In this document: positions 48,571 to 56,996 of the stretch, piece by piece | Position numbering within the stretch: the first letter of the stretch is position 1 | How the letters are laid out: every line of letters starts with the position of its first letter | Assembly: GCA_001953215.1 (NCBI GenBank) | Contig: CP019169.1 | Coordinates: 2,046,001 to 2,110,000, forward strand | Source: Betaproteobacteria bacterium GR16-43 | Lineage (GTDB): Bacteria; Pseudomonadota; Gammaproteobacteria; Burkholderiales; Usitatibacteraceae | Direction: 5' to 3' | DNA: 64,000 nt | The notes under the pieces: model-generated | Database searches by the model: none | What the model was told of the DNA's origin: nothing | The model's input: the letters and a program-made list of their open reading frames with translations, nothing else | Made by a program: the position numbers and the translations under genes

Positions 48571-49134
48571 GTGACATTCGCGTTCCAGCCCCTCACGCCT
48601 CAACGCTGGTCCGACCTCGAGGACCTCTTCGGTCCGCGCGGTGCGTGTGGCGGCTGCTGGTGCATGTGGTGGCGGCGCAGCAGCTCGGAATTCCGCAAGG
48701 CGAAGGGCGCGGAAAACCGGAAGGCTTTCCACCGCATCGTCGAGAAAGGCCCCGCGCCGGGGATCCTCGCCTACGACGGGGGCGTGCCCGTCGGCTGGTG
48801 CGCCTTCGCGCCGCGCGAATCCTATCCGCGGTTCGAGAAGTCCCGCACGTTGCAGCCGCTCGACGACAAGCCCGTGTGGTCGGTCACGTGCTTCTTCATC
48901 CGCAAGGGCTATCGGCGGCAGGGCCTCTCCGCGAAGCTCCTCGAGGCGGCCAAGAAGCACGTGCGCAAGGCGGGCGGCCGCATCCTCGAAGGCTACCCGA
49001 TGGTGCCGTCCGCGAAGGCAATGCCGGACACGTTCGCGTGGACCGGCATGCTCGGCGCGTTCGAGAAAGCGGGCTTCGACGAGTGCGCTCGGCCGGGCGC
49101 ACGGGCCATCGTGCGGATCGCCCTCAAGAAATAA
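48571..49134 (+). CDS. GNAT family N-acetyltransferase
   Basis: This 187-residue acetyltransferase has a Cys/Trp-rich N terminus (GACGGCWCMWWRR) typical of one GNAT subfamily. The acetyl-CoA loop is FFIRKGYRRQGLSAKLLEA, and GMLGAFEKAGFDECAR follows near the C terminus. The substrate is unknown. The GTG start lies 6 bp after the YjbR-like stop. The TAA stop falls within the start of a long palindromic element. Confidence 0.88.
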   Translation: MTFAFQPLTPQRWSDLEDLFGPRGACGGCWCMWWRRSSSEFRKAKGAENRKAFHRIVEKGPAPGILAYDGGVPVGWCAFAPRESYPRFEKSRTLQPLDDKPVWSVTCFFIRKGYRRQGLSAKLLEAAKKHVRKAGGRILEGYPMVPSAKAMPDTFAWTGMLGAFEKAGFDECARPGARAIVRIALKK

Positions 49135-49193
49135 TTGGGGTCAGACTCCCATTTTCCGCACTGCGGAAAATGGGAGTCTGACCCCAATTATTT
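49129..49193. repeat. Near-perfect 65-bp palindrome with GGGGTCAGACTCC core
   Basis: 32-base arms (49129-49160 and 49162-49193) flank a single central base at 49161. It begins inside the last codons of the acetyltransferase gene, supplying its TAA stop, and ends one base before the stop of the convergent transporter gene. In RNA it would form a stem on either strand, so it could end both transcripts. Confidence 0.95.
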
Positions 49194-49194
49194 C

Positions 49195-50088
49195 TTAGCT
49201 GCCCTTCTTGGAAAGCCAGATGCCGGAGAGGACGATCGCCCCGCCGATGAATTGCCACGGCCCGATCGCTTCGCCGAAGAGGGCCCACGCGAAGATCGCG
49301 GCCATCACCGGCTGGATCAGCAGGCTCACGGAGGAGAGCGAAGCGGGAAGGTGCGCGAACGCGTAGGCGATCAACCCCTGCCCGAGGATCTGCGTCACGA
49401 GGGCAAGCCCCACGAGCACCAGCCATCCCGAAGACGACGCGGGCCAGAACGGCTGCGGAGCGACGAGTGCGATGGGCAGCAGCACGATCGCGGTGATCGT
49501 CGTGCTCCACGCCATGAGCCGCGCGGTGGTGACCCCCGCGTCCCGGGCGACCTTGATGGAAAGAAAATACCCCGCGTAGAACGCGCCGGTGAGCGCGCCC
49601 AGCGCATCGCCGAGCAAGCGCGGGCCGCCCACTGCGAAGTTGGGCCCGACCAGCACGAACATCCCGCCGATCGCGAGCGCCATGCCGACGAGGAACGTGC
49701 GCGTCACGCGCTGCTTCCAGAAGAGCCAGCCCGCGAGCGTCACGAAGATCGGCGCGAGGTTCGCGAGCAGCGTCGAATTGGCCACCGACGTGAAGAGGAT
49801 CGAGAAGTGCCACACGCCGAGGTCGGCCGCGAAGAAGAGGCCCGCGCCGAGCAGGGCGGGCATGGGGATCGTCGCGCCGGCATCGCGTTCGCGCATCACC
49901 AGCAGCCACAGCAGCGGAACGGCAAGCGCGCAGCGCCAGAACGCACTGGCGACCGGCCCCGTGTCCGCGAGGCGCACGAAGATCGGCGCGAACGCGATCG
50001 AGCAGCCACCCGCGAGCAGGCCGACGAAGGCCAGCGTCCGGACGCGTCCGGAATCGTCGGGCAGGGCCCCGGAAGAAGTGTCGGTCAC
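49195..50088 (-). CDS. EamA/DMT-family transporter
   Basis: This 297-residue inner-membrane protein has about ten transmembrane segments in two EamA repeats (RhaT/PecM-like). The first repeat carries GLLAGGCSIAFAPIFVRLAD and the second carries PVMAAIFAWALFGEAIGPW. Drug/metabolite transporters export amino acids or metabolites; the substrate is unknown. It is divergent from the marC gene, with 41 bp between starts. Its 3' end abuts the palindrome at 49129-49193. Confidence 0.9.
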   Translation of the reverse strand: MTDTSSGALPDDSGRVRTLAFVGLLAGGCSIAFAPIFVRLADTGPVASAFWRCALAVPLLWLLVMRERDAGATIPMPALLGAGLFFAADLGVWHFSILFTSVANSTLLANLAPIFVTLAGWLFWKQRVTRTFLVGMALAIGGMFVLVGPNFAVGGPRLLGDALGALTGAFYAGYFLSIKVARDAGVTTARLMAWSTTITAIVLLPIALVAPQPFWPASSSGWLVLVGLALVTQILGQGLIAYAFAHLPASLSSVSLLIQPVMAAIFAWALFGEAIGPWQFIGGAIVLSGIWLSKKGS

Positions 50089-50129
50089 ACGCCATTCTAC
50101 CGACCCCCCTGCGGTAAGATCGAAGGTCC

Positions 50130-50735
50130 ATGGCGAATGAATTCCTCTCGGCGGTCATCCTGCTCACGCTCGTGATCGACCCCTTCGGCAACGTGCCCAT
50201 CGCCAACGCGATGTTGACCGGCGTGGCGCCCGCGCGGAAGCGCCTGGTGATCGTGCGCGAGTGCGCCATCGCCTTCGCGATCCTTCTCGCCTTCATGTTC
50301 GGCGGCAAGCCGTTCCTCGAGGCGATGCACTTGTCCGAGACCTCGCTGTCGATCGCCGGCGGCGTGATCCTCTTCATGATCGCCATCCGCATGGTGTTCG
50401 GCCATCCCGAGGGCGCGTTCGGCGGCACCTCGAAGGACGGGGAGCCGTTCATCGTGCCGCTCGCGATCCCGCTCATCGCCGGGCCCTCGGCGATGGCCAC
50501 CGTGATGCTCATGGCCTCGCGCGACCCCGGCAAGATCGGCATGTGGGCCGCCGCGGTCACGGTGACGATGGTGCTCACCACGCTGATCCTCGCGCTCGGC
50601 GATCGCCTGCAACGCGTGCTGGGCGAGCGCGGCATGACCGCCCTGGAGCGCCTCATGGGCCTCATCCTCACGGCCATCGCGGTCGAAATGCTGCTCGGGG
50701 GAATTCGGGTCTTCGTGGGCGGTCTCAAGGCATGA
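50130..50735 (+). CDS. MarC family integral membrane protein
   Basis: This 201-residue membrane protein has six hydrophobic segments. Family features are LVIDPFGNVPIANAML at the N terminus, GGVILFMIAIRMVFG in the middle, and PLAIPLIAGPSAMATVML. Although named after the marRAB locus, the family function is unknown. The TGA stop is followed at once by a repeat element that supplies the ribosome-binding site of greB. Confidence 0.9.
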   Translation: MANEFLSAVILLTLVIDPFGNVPIANAMLTGVAPARKRLVIVRECAIAFAILLAFMFGGKPFLEAMHLSETSLSIAGGVILFMIAIRMVFGHPEGAFGGTSKDGEPFIVPLAIPLIAGPSAMATVMLMASRDPGKIGMWAAAVTVTMVLTTLILALGDRLQRVLGERGMTALERLMGLILTAIAVEMLLGGIRVFVGGLKA

Positions 50736-50767
50736 CCCTCACCCCAACCCTCTCCCAAGGGAGAGGG
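50736..50767 (+). repeat. CCCTCACCCCAACCCTCTCCC-type repeat with GGGAGAGGG hairpin
   Basis: The element directly follows the marC stop codon. Its second half is a 9-base stem CCCTCTCCC/GGGAGAGGG with a 2-base loop (50748-50767). The GGGAGAGGG arm also serves as the ribosome-binding site for greB, so folding of the stem could hide it. Similar sequences occur as dispersed repeats in many GC-rich bacteria. Confidence 0.85.
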
Positions 50768-50775
50768 AGATCACG

Positions 50776-51384
50776 ATGAGCAAGGCCTTCACGAAAGAGT
50801 CCGACAGCGACGACGACGATGACCTCGACGTCCCGTCCAATCCCATTCCCGCGGGCGCCAAGAACTACATGACCCCGGACGGCTGGCGGAGGATGCGCGA
50901 CGAACTCTCGTGGCTGGTGAAGACCGAGCGCCCGCAGGTGACGAGCGTGGTCTCGTGGGCCGCGAAGAACGGCGACCGTTCCGAGAACGGCGACTACCTC
51001 TACGGCAAGAAGCGCCTGCGCGAAGTGGACAAGCGCATCCGCTACCTCACCAAGCGCATCGAGACCGCCGAGGTCGTGGACCCGGGCGAGCGCGAGGACA
51101 CCGACCAGGTCTTCTTCGGCGCGACGGTCACGTACGTCTCCTCGAAGGACGGCGAGCACACGGTGCGCATCGTCGGCCTCGATGAAGTCGACGTGACCGA
51201 TGGGCGCATCAGCTGGATCTCCCCGATGGCGCGCGCGCTCATCAAGGCGCGCGAAGGCGACACGGTGACGCTGAGGACGCCCGGCGGCGTGGAAGAGCTG
51301 GAGATCGCCGAGGTGCGCTACGAGCGCATCGCGCTGGAAGGCTTCACGCCGCCCGTGAGCCTCTGGGCTCCGAACGCGAGGTAG
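50776..51384 (+). CDS. greB: Transcription elongation factor GreB
   Basis: GreB binds stalled RNA polymerase through its secondary channel and stimulates transcript cleavage. The 202-residue protein has an acidic N-terminal extension (DSDDDDDLDV), the coiled-coil domain with the tip sequence KNGDRSENGDYLYGKKRL, and the C-terminal FKBP-like domain with WISPMARALIKAREGD. The DYLYGKKRLREVD wording favours GreB over GreA. The ribosome-binding site is in the repeat just upstream. It is followed within 4 bp by a hypothetical gene. Confidence 0.93.
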   Translation: MSKAFTKESDSDDDDDLDVPSNPIPAGAKNYMTPDGWRRMRDELSWLVKTERPQVTSVVSWAAKNGDRSENGDYLYGKKRLREVDKRIRYLTKRIETAEVVDPGEREDTDQVFFGATVTYVSSKDGEHTVRIVGLDEVDVTDGRISWISPMARALIKAREGDTVTLRTPGGVEELEIAEVRYERIALEGFTPPVSLWAPNAR

Positions 51385-51388
51385 CGGC

Positions 51389-52105
51389 ATGGATGATCTC
51401 TGCAGCAACGCAGAGGTATTGCGCGCGACCCGCGAACCCGTCGAGTGCCGCGCGAGCCGGATCCTCTTTCGAACCGAAGGCCGCGTGGACACGGCGACGC
51501 TCGCCATCCTGGGCGCCAACGCCCGTTCCCGCACGTTCTTCCTCCAGACCCCCGAGGGCGAACTCATCCCCCTGGGGCCGATGCGCGCGCTCGTGCAGGA
51601 CCAGCGGGGCCGCGTCGTTCGCGAGCTCGGGCTCGGCGAGTCGAATGCGGGGCCTTCCTCGCGACTCTTCGACGCGCTGCTCGAGAAGGCCGCGAACGGA
51701 TACTGCGTCGTCTATCGGATGAAGCCGCCCTATTCCGGAGAGTTCAAGGACTGCGATGGAGCGGGCAATCCGGGCGGCGCGATCGGGTATGCGCCGGGAA
51801 TCACGACGGCGAAGGGTGCCTTCAAGGCCGTGTGCGATCTCGTGGCCGGCCCGGACAAGCCCTGTACGTCGGATGGCGTGCAGGTGATGGCGCCCGAGGT
51901 CCAGTACGACCCGAACGGCGCGATGTACTACGCCATCCGCACCGTGGAGCGGGTCGGCACGTTCCTCGATCGTAAATCGCAATACGAAGTGCGCAACTAT
52001 CGGGTGGACGCCCAGGGCGGGGTGGTTACGCTGCTCCGCAAGTCGGCCGAGGAATGCACCGTCGGCAGTACTTGCACGCCGCTTCCCGGCGGCATCGTCC
52101 GTTAG
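51389..52105 (+). CDS. Hypothetical protein
   Basis: This 238-residue protein has no signal peptide and I do not recognise the family. It contains several Cys (MDDLCSN, PVECRAS, GYCVVY, KDCDGAG, AVCDLV, KPCTSDG, EECTVGSTCTP), enough to suggest either metal binding or disulfides. It is 4 bp after greB and 9 bp before a transporter gene, probably in the same transcript. Codon use looks ordinary for the window. Confidence 0.7.
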   Translation: MDDLCSNAEVLRATREPVECRASRILFRTEGRVDTATLAILGANARSRTFFLQTPEGELIPLGPMRALVQDQRGRVVRELGLGESNAGPSSRLFDALLEKAANGYCVVYRMKPPYSGEFKDCDGAGNPGGAIGYAPGITTAKGAFKAVCDLVAGPDKPCTSDGVQVMAPEVQYDPNGAMYYAIRTVERVGTFLDRKSQYEVRNYRVDAQGGVVTLLRKSAEECTVGSTCTPLPGGIVR

Positions 52106-52114
52106 ACTTCGGAT

Positions 52115-53200
52115 ATGGCCCCGAACAAGCTTCCCCGCTGGACGATCGCCGCGCCCATCGTGGGATGGCTGCTGCTGGGCGGTGCGTTGTTCGGGTGGGG
52201 CGGCGTGTACCTCGTCTTCGTTGCCCTGGGGCTCGTGGGCTCCGTGCTGGCCGCGGTGCACCACGCCGAAGTCGTCGCGCATCGCGTGGGCGAGCCGTAC
52301 GGGACGCTCGTGCTGGCCGTCGCCGTGACGGTGATCGAGGTCGCGCTGATCGTGTCGCTGATGCTGGCGGGCGGCCCTTCCACTGCGGCGCTCGCGCGCG
52401 ATACGGTGTTCGCCGCGGTGATGATCATCCTCACGGGCATGGTCGGCCTCTGCATGCTGGCGGGCGGGCTGCGGCACGGAGAGCAGCGCTTCCGTTTGCA
52501 TGGGGCGAGTGGCGCGCTGGTGACCCTCGCCGCCATCGCGGTGCTCACGATGGTGCTGCCCAACTACACCGACACCACGCCCGGCCCGTACTACAGCGCC
52601 TCGCAGCTCGCCTTCATCGCGCTGGTGACGCTCGTGCTCTACGGCACGTTCGTGCTCGTGCAGACCGTGCGCCATCGCGACTACTTCCTTCCGAAGGCGA
52701 CGGACGGTGCGGTGGACGAGGAAGTCCACGCGGACCCGCCGACCACGAAGGCCGCGTGGCTGAGCTTCGTGTTGCTGCTGGTGTGCCTGGTGGCGGTGGT
52801 GCTCCTGGCCAAGTACCTGTCCGGCCCGATGGAGATCGCGCTCAAGGGGATGCGCGCACCGCCGGCGCTGCTGGGGATCATCATCGCCGCCGTGGTCCTG
52901 ATGCCCGAGAGCCTGGCCGCGCTGCGCGCCGCGCGCGCCAATCGCCTGCAGACGAGCCTGAACCTGGCACTCGGTTCCGCGCTCGCGAGCATCGGGCTCA
53001 CGATTCCCACGGTGGCGGTGCTCTCGCTCGCCTCCGGCTGGACGCTCGCGCTGGGCCTCGATGCGAAAGCCACCGTGCTGCTCGTGCTCTCGCTCTTTCT
53101 CACGACGATTTCGCTCGGTACGGGGCGCACCACCATCCTGCAGGGTGTGGTGCATCTCGTGCTCTTCGCGGTCTATCTCTTCACGACGATCGTGCCGTAG
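52115..53200 (+). CDS. ChaA-like calcium/proton (ionic) antiporter
   Basis: This 361-residue protein of the CaCA superfamily exchanges cations for protons. It has about ten transmembrane segments and two alpha repeats, the first with GEPYGTLVLAVAVTVIEVAL and the second with LNLALGSALASIGLTIPTV; the acidic loop (AVDEEVHADPP) lies between. The pattern fits the ChaA branch (Ca2+, Na+ or K+ to H+). It ends before a half-copy repeat, facing the convergent kup gene. Confidence 0.9.
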   Translation: MAPNKLPRWTIAAPIVGWLLLGGALFGWGGVYLVFVALGLVGSVLAAVHHAEVVAHRVGEPYGTLVLAVAVTVIEVALIVSLMLAGGPSTAALARDTVFAAVMIILTGMVGLCMLAGGLRHGEQRFRLHGASGALVTLAAIAVLTMVLPNYTDTTPGPYYSASQLAFIALVTLVLYGTFVLVQTVRHRDYFLPKATDGAVDEEVHADPPTTKAAWLSFVLLLVCLVAVVLLAKYLSGPMEIALKGMRAPPALLGIIIAAVVLMPESLAALRAARANRLQTSLNLALGSALASIGLTIPTVAVLSLASGWTLALGLDAKATVLLVLSLFLTTISLGTGRTTILQGVVHLVLFAVYLFTTIVP

Positions 53201-53206
53201 TTTGGC

Positions 53207-53242
53207 TTTCCTCTGGGGCCTCAGGGGCCTCTGCGGTTCAAT
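53207..53242. repeat. Single-arm copy of the GGGGCCTC repeat
   Basis: About 36 bases match one arm of the element at 40796-40924, ending GCGGTTCAAT, with no partner arm. It fills most of the 54-bp gap between the convergent chaA-like and kup genes. Confidence 0.85.
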
Positions 53243-53254
53243 CGCTTTTGACTT

Positions 53255-55132
53255 TCAAATTCCCACTCGGGTCCCCAGCTCGACCACGCGGTTGGCGGGA
53301 ATGTGGAAGAAGTCCGTCGCACTCCCCGCGTTGCGGGCAATCGTCGCGAAGAGCCGGTCTCGCCAACCCGAGAAACCGCGGGTGCCCGCATCCGGAACGA
53401 CCTTCTCCCGCGAGAGGAAGTACGAAACCTCCATCGGCTCCACCTGCAGCCCGACCGGGGCGCACATCTCCAGGGCCAGGGCGACGTCCGGCGTGTCCAT
53501 GAAGCCGTAGCGCGCGGTGACTCGCCAGCAGTCGTCGGGGAGGGTCTCGCAGGAAATTCGCTCGGCGTCGGGAACCCACGGCACGTCCTGGAATGCGACG
53601 GTGAGGAAGACATTTCTTTCGTGCAGGACCTTGTAGTGCTTCAAGCTGTGCAGCAGCGCGTGGGGCGTGGCCTCGCGATCCGCGTTGAGGAATACGGCGG
53701 TCCCGGGCACGCGACCTGGAGGCGTTCCGAAGAGCGAGCGCAGGAACTCGAGGAGCGGCGGCGAGCCGCTGCGCAACTGCACCGCAAGAGCATCGCGGCC
53801 GCGGCGCCACGACATCATCACCGTGAACATGAGCGCTGCCAGCGCGAGCGGGAACCAGCCGCCGTCCATCACCTTGTGCATGGCAGCCGCGAAGAACGTG
53901 GCGTCGATCGCGAAGAAGAAGCCCGTGGCCAGGATGCAGAGCCACAGCGGAAACCGCCAGCCGTAGGCCAGCACGAAGAACGTGAGCACCGTCGTGGCGA
54001 GCATCGTCCCCATCACTGCGACGCCGTATGCGGAAGCGAGTGCCGTCGAGGAGCCGAATCCCACCACCGCCGCGATCACGGCCACCAACAGCGCGGCGTT
54101 CACGGCCGGCACGTAGATCTGCCCCATGACGCGCGCCGACGTGTGGCGGATCGCCATGCGCGGCAGGTATCCCAGCTGGATCGCCTGCTGCGTCATCGAA
54201 TACGCGCCGGAGATCGTCGCTTGCGAGGCGATCACCGTCGCCGCGGTGGCGAGGACCACCATCGGATAGAGCGCCCACGAGGGGAACGCGAGGAAGAACG
54301 GATTCTCGATCGCCTTCGGGTCGACCAGCAGCAAAGCACCCTGGCCGAAGTAGTTCAGCACCAGCGCCGGCGCCACGAGGCCGAACCATGCGAAACGGAT
54401 CGCGCGCTTGCCGAAGTGGCCCATGTCCGCATAGAGCGCCTCGGCCCCGGTGATGGCGAGCAGCACCGAGCCCAGCACGACGAACGAAGCCGCGCCGTGA
54501 CCGGTGGCGAACTGCCAGGCATGGCGCGGATCCAGCGCCGCGAGAACCTCCGGGGCTTTCGCGATGTTCCACAATCCCGCAGCGCCGATCGCGAGGAACC
54601 ACGCGCCGCAGACCGGCCCGAAGAGCAGGCCCACCACGCCCGTGCCATGCCGCTGGATGAGGAAGAGCCCGATCAGGATGCCGGCGGAGATCGGAACCAC
54701 GTAGGGTTTGAAGGCCGCGGTCCCGACTTCGAGGCCCTCGACCGCCGAGAGCACCGAGATGGCGGGCGTCAGGACGGCGTCGCCATAGAAGAGCGCGGCG
54801 CCGAAGACGCCGATGGCGAGCAGCGTGCGGCGCAGCCGCGGCCGGTCCGCGACCGAGGCCGAGGCAAGCGCCAGCAACGCCATGATGCCGCCCTCGCCGC
54901 GGTTGTTCGCGCGCAGCACGAGCGTCACGTACTTCAGCGTCACGACGATCATCAGCGACCAGAAGATCGCCGAGAGCCCGCCGAGGATGTTCTCCGCGGT
55001 CATGGGGATGCCGTGTTGCGGGTTGAAGGTTTCCTTGACCGCATAGAGCGGGCTCGTGCCGATGTCGCCGTAGACGACGCCAAGGGCCAGCAGCGCGAGC
55101 GCCGCCGTGGACTGCTTCGTGGAAGTATTCAT
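53255..55132 (-). CDS. kup: Kup potassium uptake protein
   Basis: This 625-residue KUP/HAK/KT-family K+/H+ symporter has an N-terminal membrane domain with LALGVVYGDIGTSPLYAV, the family hallmark, and about twelve transmembrane segments. A cytoplasmic C-terminal domain of about 170 residues follows. The start Met at 55132 was preferred; another Met three codons upstream is also possible. It is transcribed divergently from a KdpD-like kinase and KdpE regulator with 93 bp between start codons, so these regulators may control it. Confidence 0.94.
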   Translation of the reverse strand: MNTSTKQSTAALALLALGVVYGDIGTSPLYAVKETFNPQHGIPMTAENILGGLSAIFWSLMIVVTLKYVTLVLRANNRGEGGIMALLALASASVADRPRLRRTLLAIGVFGAALFYGDAVLTPAISVLSAVEGLEVGTAAFKPYVVPISAGILIGLFLIQRHGTGVVGLLFGPVCGAWFLAIGAAGLWNIAKAPEVLAALDPRHAWQFATGHGAASFVVLGSVLLAITGAEALYADMGHFGKRAIRFAWFGLVAPALVLNYFGQGALLLVDPKAIENPFFLAFPSWALYPMVVLATAATVIASQATISGAYSMTQQAIQLGYLPRMAIRHTSARVMGQIYVPAVNAALLVAVIAAVVGFGSSTALASAYGVAVMGTMLATTVLTFFVLAYGWRFPLWLCILATGFFFAIDATFFAAAMHKVMDGGWFPLALAALMFTVMMSWRRGRDALAVQLRSGSPPLLEFLRSLFGTPPGRVPGTAVFLNADREATPHALLHSLKHYKVLHERNVFLTVAFQDVPWVPDAERISCETLPDDCWRVTARYGFMDTPDVALALEMCAPVGLQVEPMEVSYFLSREKVVPDAGTRGFSGWRDRLFATIARNAGSATDFFHIPANRVVELGTRVGI

Positions 55133-55225
55133 GCGGCGCATCTTGCAGCGCGCTGTCGCCCCGCGGGCGATCTGCGGGCCGATTCTTGACGGGTTCCTTA
55201 TGCGCGGTGCGCTAGAGTGGCCGTC

Positions 55226-56302
55226 ATGGACAAGGCCTGGACCGGCTATGCATGGGCCGTCGCGGCGACGGCGGCCTGCACGGCGCTCGGATTCGCGATC
55301 CACCCGCGCTTCGACCTCGTGAACGTCGCGATGGTGTACTTGCTCGCCGTCGTGTTCGTGTCGATGCGCCATGCGCGCGGCCCCGCGATCGCGACCTCGA
55401 TCCTGTGCGTGGCCGCATTCGACTTCTTCTTCGTACCGCCGTACGGCACCTTCTCGGTCGACGACGTCCAGTACCTGCTCACCTTCGCGATCATGCTGGC
55501 CGTGGCCCTCGTGATCTCGGGGCTTGCCGGACGTGTGCGGCGACAGGCCGAGTCGCAGGCGCGCCTCGCCTTCGAGGCGGAAACCGAGCGCATTCGCAGC
55601 ACGCTGCTCGCGTCGATCTCGCACGACCTGCGGACGCCGCTCGCGGTGATGACGGGCGCTTCGTCCTCGCTGGCCGAACGCGGGGAGCGCATCGAAGCGG
55701 CGGAACGCACCGCGCTCGCACGCGACATCTATGCGCGCGCCACCGAGATGTCGGGGCACGTGGAGAAGGTCCTGCAGATGACGCGCCTGGAATCGGGTTC
55801 GATCGTCCTCGATCGCGACTGGGCGTCGCTGGGCGAGATCGCGGGATCGGTGCTGGGCCGCCTCGCCGAACGGATGGCTTCGCACCGCGTGCTCGTCGAC
55901 ATTCCCGGTGACCTTCCGCTCGTTCGCGTCGATGCGCCGTTGATCGAGCAGGCGCTGGCCAACCTCCTCGAGAACGCGGCGCGGCATACGCCCCCGGAGA
56001 CCGTGGTGCGGCTGCGAGCCGCCGCGATGCCGGACGAGATCGTCGTGTCCGTCGAGGACTACGGCGGGGGCCTTCCCGAGGGCGAGGAAGAGCGCGTCTT
56101 CGCGAAATTCCAGCGCGGCGCGGCCGAGGGCGGTCCCGGCGGCATGGGACTGGGCCTGTCGATCGTGCGCGCGATCGTGATGCTGCACGGCGGCCGTGCC
56201 TGGGCGGAGCGCGTCGTCGGCGGCGGAACGGCATTCCGGTTCTCGTTGCCCCGCGAGGCGTCGCCCGCGCCGCCTTCGGAGCCCGCGAACGGAAATGGCT
56301 GA
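55226..56302 (+). CDS. KdpD-like sensor histidine kinase lacking the N-terminal sensor half
   Basis: This 358-residue kinase has four predicted transmembrane segments in a DUF4118-like region (residues about 8-100, with PPYGTFSVDDVQYLLTFA). The HisKA domain has phospho-acceptor ASISHDLRTPLAVM, and the HATPase domain contains NLLENAARHTPP and GMGLGLSIV. It corresponds to the C-terminal half of KdpD; the large N-terminal KdpD/UspA domains are absent. The gene is intact and coupled to kdpE, with an 8-bp overlap. No kdpFABC pump is in the window, whereas kup is directly divergent. Confidence 0.92.
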   Translation: MDKAWTGYAWAVAATAACTALGFAIHPRFDLVNVAMVYLLAVVFVSMRHARGPAIATSILCVAAFDFFFVPPYGTFSVDDVQYLLTFAIMLAVALVISGLAGRVRRQAESQARLAFEAETERIRSTLLASISHDLRTPLAVMTGASSSLAERGERIEAAERTALARDIYARATEMSGHVEKVLQMTRLESGSIVLDRDWASLGEIAGSVLGRLAERMASHRVLVDIPGDLPLVRVDAPLIEQALANLLENAARHTPPETVVRLRAAAMPDEIVVSVEDYGGGLPEGEEERVFAKFQRGAAEGGPGGMGLGLSIVRAIVMLHGGRAWAERVVGGGTAFRFSLPREASPAPPSEPANGNG

Positions 56303-56990
56303 AGCGCGCCCCGCGATCCTCATCGTCGAGGACGAGCCGGAGATCCGGCACTTCCTGCGCGCCTCGCTCACGGCGGAAGGCTATCGGGTGGTGGAGTCCG
56401 CGACCGGGCGGCGCGGAACCATCGATGCCACGACGCACAAGCCCGACCTCGCGATCGTCGACCTGGGTTTGCCCGACCTCGACGGCATCGAGGTGATCCG
56501 GCGCATCCGCGAGTGGTCTCCCATGCCGATCCTCGTCGTCTCCGCGCGCGGCCACGAGCGCTCGAAAATCGAGGCGCTCGACGCGGGTGCCGACGATTAC
56601 GTGACGAAGCCGTTCGGCGTGGGTGAGCTGCTGGCCCGCGTGCGCGCGGCACTGCGCCACGCGGTGCGGCCCTCGGAAGGCAACTCGGTCCTGCGGCTCG
56701 AGCACGCGACGGTCGACCTCGAGCGCCGCCGCGCGACGCGCGATGGTGCCGACATCCGCCTCACGCCGATCGAGTTCCGCCTCGTCGCATGCCTCGCGAA
56801 GCACCTGGGACGCGTGGTCACCCACCGCCAGCTGCTCACCGAAGTCTGGGGTCCGACGCACGCGAAGGACACCCACTACCTGCGCATCTACATGAAGCAG
56901 TTGCGCGACAAGCTGGAAGCCGACCCGGTGCAGCCGAGGCACTTCCAGACCGAGACCGGCGTGGGGTATCGACTCGTCGTCGAGGAGTAG
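56295..56990 (+). CDS. kdpE: KdpE-like response regulator
   Basis: This 231-residue OmpR/PhoB-type regulator has a receiver domain with acidic pocket VEDEPEIRHF, phospho-acceptor Asp in DLAIVDLGLPDLDG, and DYVTKPFGVGELLARVRA. The winged-helix DNA-binding domain has LTPIEFRLVACLAKHLGRVV and HYLRIYMKQLRDKLE, close to KdpE. The ATG at 56295 overlaps the kinase gene. It would be phosphorylated by the kinase next door and may bind the kup promoter region. The stop is 6 bp from the stop of a convergent gene. Confidence 0.93.
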   Translation: MAEARPAILIVEDEPEIRHFLRASLTAEGYRVVESATGRRGTIDATTHKPDLAIVDLGLPDLDGIEVIRRIREWSPMPILVVSARGHERSKIEALDAGADDYVTKPFGVGELLARVRAALRHAVRPSEGNSVLRLEHATVDLERRRATRDGADIRLTPIEFRLVACLAKHLGRVVTHRQLLTEVWGPTHAKDTHYLRIYMKQLRDKLEADPVQPRHFQTETGVGYRLVVEE

Positions 56991-56996
56991 GCCAGG

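Noticed and set aside
55133-56371. N-terminal extension of kup over the KdpD-like gene
   Set aside because: The extension is antisense to a well-supported histidine kinase and the kup family begins at the Met near 55132.
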